This document shows positions 6,347 through 10,713 of a DNA stretch of 10,713 nucleotides, in pieces. Position numbers and translations under genes: made by a program. The first letter of the stretch is position 1. Every line of letters begins with the position of its first letter. Source of the DNA: Geobacter sp. (lineage in GTDB: Bacteria > Desulfobacterota > Desulfuromonadia > Geobacterales > DSM-12255); assembly GCA_012026855.1 (NCBI GenBank), contig VEOV01000341.1:1-10713 (forward strand), given 5' to 3'. The notes under the pieces are model-generated. The model had not been told where the DNA came from and did not search any database. It was given only the letters and a program-made list of their open reading frames with translations.

Positions 6347-7605
6347 TTGGCTGCCCCTGGTTTTTTACCTGCCAGCAGTAGGTTGCCGGCGTAGATGTAA
6401 TCATCAATATAGTCGTGTTTGCCGTCATTGTTCAGATCAAAGAGAGGCTTCTCGGAGCCATAGTCCTTTGTGAAGGCAGCCATTTCCTTGTCGGAGAAGT
6501 TCAGGCTTTTTACCAGCGGGACTGTAACCAGGGGAATGTCCAGCAGCCTGCTTCCCGCCAGTATGCTCAAAGACGCAGTAAGCGCCCCCTTTGAAGGCTG
6601 TAGTTCGACAATCCAGCGACCCGTTGCTTCATCACTTTTGAGAGAGACTGTTTTTGCCTCTGATGCTGCAAAGTTGGGTGCAGAGTCGTCCTCTTTCTGC
6701 TCCAGCAGTACCTTCAATTTGACAGTTGCCGTGCCATCGGCCGCAGCTATCAATGGCTCCTGTGTTATGGCGCTGTCTATTGCCTTGGAAAAAAGTCCTG
6801 CGAGAATATGCGGATTTCTATCCCCTTTGTAAGCCTTGAATCGATCCAGCACAGAAACATAGCCGATTCGCTTCAGCTCCTCGGTTTTCCTGGGCTTCGC
6901 TTCGGTTTGGCGGGGCTCCTCGGCTCTTGGTGCTGCTTGCGGTGTTTGGCGATTCTGTTCAGCCGGAGGAGATGTCTGCTGTTCCTGGCTTTTCTGGGCG
7001 TCGGGCTGCATGTTGTCTGTCGGCAGAGATATGCCGCCGATTGACGGGGCGGCCGGTGTAGTTGTCGTTGCGCCAGATGTTGCGGCCCCGGTCTGGGTGG
7101 CGGTCTGGGTAGTTGCCTGCCTGTCTGGCAGGTAGCCGCCGGAATCGGGCTGCCGGGTGGCATTGTCCTGCTGGGTTTCCGGGATGACGGCAGTCGTTAC
7201 CGGCTGAGAAGTGCTTTTGCTGTCAATAACGCCAATTCTTTTAAAAGTGGTGATGCCGCCAACCCCTTTTCTGCCGGAGAAGTTGATGGCAAGGAGTTGT
7301 CCGCTGCCGTTGAATCCTGCAAGATGGATGATCGCTACATTGATGCTGCCCGGGGCATTGGTGTTGGCAGACATCATAGCGCTTGTTCCGGAGAGCATAG
7401 AGCCATTGAGGATAGAAGGTCCGGAAAGAATGGTTGTGTCGTATTCGATGACGAGATGAATCCCGGCAGTATCCTTCATGCCCGCCCCGAAAACAGTGAA
7501 CCTGCCATCGCCCAGGGGAGAAATGGTCAAATCGACAGCGTATGCCGGACAAACAGAAAGTGTCACAACAGTAAGCAGGTATATAAGAATATTCCGAAGT
7601 TTCAT
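6343..7605 (-). CDS. Secreted protein with cohesin-like domain and dockerin-like EF-hand
   Basis: This 420-residue protein heads the minus-strand operon. A Sec signal peptide (1-23, ending PAYA) precedes a beta-rich region (24-132) resembling a cohesin domain: VDLTISPLGDGRFTVFG, then LVIEYDTTILSG and LLAINFSGRKGVGGIT. Residues 133-245 are a low-complexity linker rich in Thr, Gln, Pro and Ala. A second beta-rich domain (about 246-370) has no name I recognise. Near the C terminus DLNNDGKHDYID (390-401) is a calcium loop of the dockerin/EF-hand type, present once instead of the usual two copies. I start at the ATG at 7605 because it begins the signal peptide; the frame continues 41 codons upstream without export character. 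Cohesin-like domains outside cellulosomes act in protein-protein interactions, so a cell-surface or periplasmic scaffold role is possible but not shown. Confidence 0.85.
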   Translation of the reverse strand: MKLRNILIYLLTVVTLSVCPAYAVDLTISPLGDGRFTVFGAGMKDTAGIHLVIEYDTTILSGPSILNGSMLSGTSAMMSANTNAPGSINVAIIHLAGFNGSGQLLAINFSGRKGVGGITTFKRIGVIDSKSTSQPVTTAVIPETQQDNATRQPDSGGYLPDRQATTQTATQTGAATSGATTTTPAAPSIGGISLPTDNMQPDAQKSQEQQTSPPAEQNRQTPQAAPRAEEPRQTEAKPRKTEELKRIGYVSVLDRFKAYKGDRNPHILAGLFSKAIDSAITQEPLIAAADGTATVKLKVLLEQKEDDSAPNFAASEAKTVSLKSDEATGRWIVELQPSKGALTASLSILAGSRLLDIPLVTVPLVKSLNFSDKEMAAFTKDYGSEKPLFDLNNDGKHDYIDDYIYAGNLLLAGKKPGAAK

Positions 7606-7641
7606 GGCAGGCTCTTTTTTGATCTGGTTTATTGATACCAA

Positions 7642-7670
7642 TTTATAGCAGAAAAGTTTATTCACGGCAA
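7642..7670 (-). promoter_or_regulatory. Candidate sigma70 promoter for the cohesin/NosL/ABC operon
   Basis: Read on the minus strand, TTGCCG (7670-7665) is followed after 17 bases by TATAAA (7647-7642). The -35 element matches four of six and the -10 element five of six consensus bases, with ideal spacing. Transcription would begin near 7635, giving a leader of about 30 bases before the ATG at 7605. This was found by eye only. Confidence 0.4.
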
Positions 7671-7825
7671 AATCAATATAATAGGATTCGCTGTTGCCTG
7701 GCAGATGTTTAAATTTTTCATTAGCCATAAAGTACTAAAAAGACTGTAATCGGTTGCCAGTGAATAATCTTGACAAAGTTTGTAGGAATATATAAGCTTG
7801 AGCCACAGATTTAAAACATCATTTT

Positions 7826-7841
7826 GTTGACCTATGTCAAC
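7826..7841. promoter_or_regulatory. Crp/Fnr-type palindromic operator, GTTGAC-N4-GTCAAC
   Basis: The 16 bases GTTGACCTATGTCAAC have perfect 6-base inverted arms around a 4-base centre. Length and spacing match sites of the Crp/Fnr superfamily (FNR uses TTGAT-N4-ATCAA), with C/G in place of the inner T/A pair. Its centre (about 7833.5) is near -60 relative to the predicted rightward transcription start around 7893, which is a classic upstream activator position. It is about 200 bases from the leftward promoter. The regulator is not encoded in the window. Confidence 0.5.
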
Positions 7842-7858
7842 TTGTATCACTTGATATT

Positions 7859-7886
7859 TTGACATTCTATTATTAGGCATTATCAT
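7859..7886 (+). promoter_or_regulatory. Candidate sigma70 promoter for the SCO/cytochrome genes
   Basis: TTGACA (7859-7864, six of six) is followed after 16 bases by TATCAT (7881-7886, five of six). Transcription would begin near 7893, about 60 bases before the SCO start codon. This is the best promoter match in the window. Confidence 0.55.
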
Positions 7887-7943
7887 TTGTCGAAATGAAG
7901 GCAAATAAATCCGGGTAAGGTTTTTCTAACGTGATCAAGCCCC

Positions 7944-7951
7944 GGGGGTGA
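7944..7951 (+). promoter_or_regulatory. Ribosome-binding site of the SCO gene
   Basis: GGGGGTGA lies directly upstream of the ATG at 7953 and differs by one base from the strong GGAGGTGA form. Spacing is somewhat short, but it supports this ATG over a later in-frame ATG at residue 13. Confidence 0.5.
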
Positions 7952-7952
7952 A

Positions 7953-8537
7953 ATGTACAGAAAGTCGGGTCTAAGGCCTGTAAAACAGATGTTAATGATC
8001 TTGGTTTTCGTGCTTGTTTGCCCGGCAATGGTTTTTGCTGAGCAGAAGTATAAACGTTCATACGAGGAGTATTCCCTCCCTGATGTTGTTCTGGTTAATC
8101 AGGATGGTAAAAGGGTGGGGTTGAAAAGCTTGATTGAGGTTGGCAGACCTGTCGTTGTAGATTTTATATATGCGACATGCACAACAATATGTCCTGTTTT
8201 GTCAGCCGGTTACGTGAATCTGCAAAACAAGATCGCTGATCCAAAGCAGAGGCCGCTGATGATTTCAATATCAATAGACCCTGAGAATGATAACCCTAAA
8301 AAGATGAAGGAGTATCTGAAACGATATAATGCAAAGCCGGGTTGGGAGTTTCTTACCGGGTCAAGGGCTGATATAGACAGGGTTATGCGGGCGTTTAACG
8401 CCTATATACCTGATAAAATGTCCCATTACCCGCTTAACCTGATACGTTCCCCAAAGGACGGCAAATGGACAAGACTGCTCGGGATTCTTAGCTCCGGTGA
8501 GTTTCTTAAAGAGTATATGGCAGTGGTAAATCGATGA
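7953..8537 (+). CDS. SCO1/SenC-family copper/thiol protein
   Basis: SCO proteins have a thioredoxin fold and deliver Cu(I) to the CuA site of cytochrome oxidases or act as periplasmic thiol reductants. This 194-residue copy has an N-terminal signal or anchor (about 11-29, KQMLMILVFVLVCPAMVFA), the metal-binding CxxxC motif in YATCTTICPV (C76 and C80) and a histidine at 158 (MSHYPLNLI) in the position of the third SCO ligand. SISIDPENDNPKKMKEYL (105-122) is also typical. Its 3' end overlaps the cytochrome gene (ATGA, 8534-8537), so the two are co-translated. No oxidase gene lies in the window. Base composition is low: hand counts of two 60-base rows (8161-8220, 8281-8340) gave 23 G+C each, against 37 for a ruvB row (1861-1920). 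This may signal transfer or simply local bias. Confidence 0.92.
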   Translation: MYRKSGLRPVKQMLMILVFVLVCPAMVFAEQKYKRSYEEYSLPDVVLVNQDGKRVGLKSLIEVGRPVVVDFIYATCTTICPVLSAGYVNLQNKIADPKQRPLMISISIDPENDNPKKMKEYLKRYNAKPGWEFLTGSRADIDRVMRAFNAYIPDKMSHYPLNLIRSPKDGKWTRLLGILSSGEFLKEYMAVVNR

Positions 8538-10249
8538 GATCAATCACTTTGCCGATATTGGCAGTTTTTTTCCTGGCAGCTTTGAGTCTGCCGGTTTTTG
8601 ACGCTGAAGCTGCTTCAGATCTGGCAAATGTCGAGCAGATGTCAGAATCTGAAATTATGAAGCTTGGCGAGAAGATGTATCGCGAGGGCATTCTCCCGTC
8701 AGGAAAACCTATGGAGGCATTTATCCGCGGGGATGTTGAGGTCGACAGCACCGCCTTTTCCTGTTCCAGCTGCCATTTGCGGGCCGGACTCGGCTCTTAC
8801 GAAGGGGGGGTTATTACACCTCCGACAAATGGCAAGAAGCTTTATGCACCTTACCGCCGTCCGCCGTCAATGGGTGATTCCCAGGATCGTGCTGGCCGCT
8901 ACATATATGCTAAAACTGTTGTGGAAAGGCCGGCATATGACCGGGAGTCCCTGGCATACTCCCTTCGCTTCGGCATTGATCCCGCCGGCCAGACTTTCAA
9001 TGATGTAATGCCTCGCTACCCACTTTCGGAAAGGGATATGGGTATTCTTGTAAGGTATTTGGAGCTGCTCTCTTCCAAACCTTCACCTGGGGCGGGCGGC
9101 ACTGAATTCAATTTTGCGACCATCATCACAGATGATGTAGGTAATGATGACCGGGAGGCACTGCTCAACCCGATCAGATTGTTCATAAAACAAAAAAATC
9201 AGCAGATGGCTCTTTATAAGGAGTTCCTCAAGTTTGATTACAGTCCGACCATCGATATGAAATATGCATTTCATAATGCTACACTCGATATTTGGGAGCT
9301 GTCCGGCGCACCTGATACATGGGGTAGTCAATTGCATGAATATCTGAAAAAAAAGCCGGTTTTTGCGGTACTTGGTGGCATTTCCAACAAGAGCTGGCAA
9401 CCAGTTCACGACTTTTGCGAAGAGCAGCGGTTACCATGTCTTTTCCCGATTACCGATCTTCCGGTAGTTTCAGATAGGGACTGGTACACTTTCTATTTCA
9501 ACAAAGGATTTTACCAGGAAGGGGAAGCGCTGGCGCGTTACCTAAATCGCCATGAGACCTATTCCGGGACATCAAGGATTATTCAGATTGTTGAGGATTC
9601 TGAAAAGGGCAAGGCCTTGGCAGCTGGCTTTAACAGAGGCTGGGGTGAACTTGATCGCCCCGCAGTGACAACCGTAACGCTGACAGCGACTGAATTAAAC
9701 AACTTTGCCCTGATTGGCAGGCTGCTGGCAAAGGAAAATCCCTCAGTAATTCTGCTCTGGACAGGTGATACCGTTTTGACTGCGCTTCCGGAGCTTTTGA
9801 AACCGTACGGCAACGGAGTGACTCTGTTCATGTCTGCCGGGTATCTTGGGCAAAATGTGCTGAAAACAGACCAGTCTTTGCGGGACAGAGTCTATTTCAC
9901 ATATCCTTACCGCTTGACCCCCTATGTCGGGATTAAGGAAGGGGGGCGGGACGCAAGAGTTCCGATTCTAGCGACGGCAAAGGACCTTGGCAACAGAAGG
10001 ATAACATCGCGTACTGTTTCCATGCTGCAGCAGGTTGCCTTGCGTGGGCTTAACCTCATTTATGACAACCACTATCGTGACCACCTGCTGGATGTGATGG
10101 GGATGCAGATGGATCTTATAGTGAATGATTATGAACGGCTCAGCTTTGGGCCGGGGCAGAGATTTGCTTCAAAAGGCTGTTATGTTTTAAAACTTGGCAA
10201 AGGTGAGTCGCCTGAGTTGATTCCGGTCAGCGAGTGGGTGATTCACTGA
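8534..10249 (+). CDS. Secreted cytochrome c fused to type I periplasmic-binding domain
   Basis: The 571-residue protein joins two modules. After a Sec signal peptide (1-27, ending AEA-AS), residues about 35-183 form a class I cytochrome c domain with one haem site CSSCH (77-81). The likely distal ligand is Met160 in NDVMPRYPLSERDMGILVRYL, the usual C-terminal signature of such domains. From about 191 to 571 the sequence resembles a type I periplasmic-binding protein of the LivJ/branched-chain amino-acid type: VFAVLGGISNKSW then VHDFCEEQRLPCLFP (276-305) fits the first lobe, and RIIQIVEDSEKGKALAAGF (348-366) opens the second. C295 and C302 may form a disulfide. The gene overlaps the SCO gene by four bases. 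A role as a ligand-responsive electron carrier or sensor is inferred; the ligand is unknown. No ABC importer permease of the Liv type is nearby. Confidence 0.87.
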   Translation: MRSITLPILAVFFLAALSLPVFDAEAASDLANVEQMSESEIMKLGEKMYREGILPSGKPMEAFIRGDVEVDSTAFSCSSCHLRAGLGSYEGGVITPPTNGKKLYAPYRRPPSMGDSQDRAGRYIYAKTVVERPAYDRESLAYSLRFGIDPAGQTFNDVMPRYPLSERDMGILVRYLELLSSKPSPGAGGTEFNFATIITDDVGNDDREALLNPIRLFIKQKNQQMALYKEFLKFDYSPTIDMKYAFHNATLDIWELSGAPDTWGSQLHEYLKKKPVFAVLGGISNKSWQPVHDFCEEQRLPCLFPITDLPVVSDRDWYTFYFNKGFYQEGEALARYLNRHETYSGTSRIIQIVEDSEKGKALAAGFNRGWGELDRPAVTTVTLTATELNNFALIGRLLAKENPSVILLWTGDTVLTALPELLKPYGNGVTLFMSAGYLGQNVLKTDQSLRDRVYFTYPYRLTPYVGIKEGGRDARVPILATAKDLGNRRITSRTVSMLQQVALRGLNLIYDNHYRDHLLDVMGMQMDLIVNDYERLSFGPGQRFASKGCYVLKLGKGESPELIPVSEWVIH

Positions 10250-10307
10250 AACAGACTTCAGGTTAAACAGATTGCTTTAAAAAATCAAAAAAAGGGAGGC
10301 TAGTTGC

Positions 10308-10336
10308 TTTAGATTCATTAAGCGGTAAACTGTAAT
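10308..10336 (+). promoter_or_regulatory. Weak candidate promoter for the small secreted-protein gene
   Basis: TTTAGA (10308-10313) and TGTAAT (10331-10336) are separated by 17 bases. They match consensus at four and five of six positions. The 161-base gap from 10250 to 10410 otherwise contains no coding frame with a ribosome site and no clear terminator for the cytochrome gene. The call is tentative. Confidence 0.22.
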
Positions 10337-10397
10337 GCGTCTGTTGAAATTACGATGTCGGGTTGCGCTGAATGTTACAACGTAAACTGGCAGCATA

Positions 10398-10404
10398 AAA
10401 GGAG
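10398..10404 (+). promoter_or_regulatory. Strong ribosome-binding site for the small secreted protein
   Basis: AAAGGAG lies six bases before the ATG at 10411, close to the ideal Shine-Dalgarno sequence and spacing. It fixes the start codon and is the strongest such site in the window. Confidence 0.7.
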
Positions 10405-10410
10405 ATTACT

Positions 10411-10686
10411 ATGAGAAAGGTACGCAAAACGATTGCAAAGGCAATTATGCTGACATTGATGCTGGTAATGGCATGCGGTGTTGCTTTTGCCGAGGGAAAG
10501 CCCCCGATGACACCTGAAAGGGCAGCTACAGTGGAGAGGATCAAAAAGCAGAAGGAGCAGATTCCGACCCATGAGAAGAAAAAGGCTGCTGCTGATTCGC
10601 TCAAGGCGGAGCGGCTCAAAATTTACAAGGCCAAAAAGGAAGCTGAGGCTGCTGATAATGGTCAGGATCGTAACAGACAAAATTAG
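10411..10686 (+). CDS. Small secreted lysine-rich protein of unknown function
   Basis: I do not recognise a family. The 91-residue product has a clear Sec signal peptide (1-27: basic MRKVRKTIAK, a hydrophobic core, then GVAFA-E). The mature part of about 64 residues is very hydrophilic, alternating Lys, Glu and Ala (RIKKQKEQ, HEKKKAAADSLKAERLKIYKAKKEAEAAD), and should form one long amphipathic or charged helix, possibly a coiled coil. There are no cysteines or haem motifs in the mature part. A good ribosome site (AAGGAG, about 10399-10404) sits six bases before the ATG. It is separated from the cytochrome gene by 161 bases, so it may be transcribed separately. Small charged periplasmic proteins of this kind can be chaperone- or envelope-stress-related, but nothing here proves that. 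Confidence 0.8.
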   Translation: MRKVRKTIAKAIMLTLMLVMACGVAFAEGKPPMTPERAATVERIKKQKEQIPTHEKKKAAADSLKAERLKIYKAKKEAEAADNGQDRNRQN

Positions 10687-10713
10687 GGCCTGCATGGCGG
10701 TAACAGGTAAAGG

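Larger units (their letters stand above)
7606..7952. promoter_or_regulatory. AT-rich divergent intergenic region
   Basis: This 347-base gap separates the leftward six-gene operon from the rightward SCO/cytochrome pair. It is visibly richer in A and T than the flanking genes and contains no convincing coding frame or RNA gene. It holds a rightward promoter, a weaker leftward promoter and a 16-base palindrome, listed separately. No riboswitch fold that I recognise is present. Confidence 0.75.

Noticed and set aside
7677..7682. Perfect TATAAT on the plus strand
   Set aside because: There is no matching -35 element 16-18 bases upstream, and it lies about 270 bases from the next rightward gene in AT-rich DNA, where such a hexamer is expected by chance.
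7606..7728. 41-codon N-terminal extension of the cohesin-like protein (ATG at 7728)
   Set aside because: The extension has no export character and would bury the clear signal peptide that starts at the ATG at 7605. A promoter candidate also lies inside it.
7770..7796. TTGACA with TATAAG as another rightward promoter
   Set aside because: The spacing is only 15 bases and the better TTGACA-N16-TATCAT promoter lies closer to the SCO gene. It may still be a weak secondary promoter.
10246..10261. CTGAA/TTCAG repeat at the stop of the cytochrome fusion gene, as a terminator
   Set aside because: The stem has only five weak pairs and is followed by A-rich, not T-rich, sequence.

Overview
The window looks like a chromosomal segment from a mesophilic deltaproteobacterium of the Desulfuromonadales, most likely Geobacter-like. 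This rests on protein resemblance, on secreted cytochrome, SCO and NosL-type genes beside a ruvCAB operon, and on a moderate-to-high G+C background. No ribosomal RNA or other decisive marker is present, so the genus is an inference.

Bases 1-2718 (+ strand) are a housekeeping block. It holds the 3' part of ruvC, complete ruvA and ruvB (Holliday-junction resolution and branch migration), and a short DnaA-type ATPase resembling Hda. Stop and start codons overlap or nearly touch throughout, so these genes are probably one transcript.

Bases 2741-7605 (- strand) form a compact six-gene operon, read right to left. In order: a secreted protein with a cohesin-like domain, a long linker and a dockerin-like EF-hand; a NosL-family copper chaperone; a small histidine-rich exported or membrane-anchored protein with a GTG start; an FtsX/MacB-type ABC permease; its LolD/MacB-type ATPase; and an eight-helix membrane protein whose paired cysteines are predicted to face the periplasm. 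Gene junctions are overlaps of 1-14 bases or a gap of 1 base.

Bases 7606-7952 are an AT-rich divergent regulatory region. It has a good sigma70-like promoter facing right, a weaker one facing left, and a perfect-arm GTTGAC-N4-GTCAAC palindrome of Crp/Fnr type, centred about 60 bases upstream of the predicted rightward start of transcription.

Bases 7953-10249 (+ strand) hold an SCO1/SenC-type copper/thiol protein. It overlaps by 4 bases an unusual secreted protein that joins a one-haem cytochrome c domain to a type I periplasmic-binding-protein domain. A small secreted, lysine-rich protein follows (10411-10686).

Taken together, the divergent pair of units encodes two kinds of periplasmic copper chaperone (NosL and SCO), a mechanotransmission-type ABC transporter, a cysteine-bearing membrane protein and a cytochrome fused to a ligand-binding domain. 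No nosZ, nosD or oxidase gene is visible in the window. A copper- or redox-linked envelope system is the best inference, but its substrate is not shown by the sequence.
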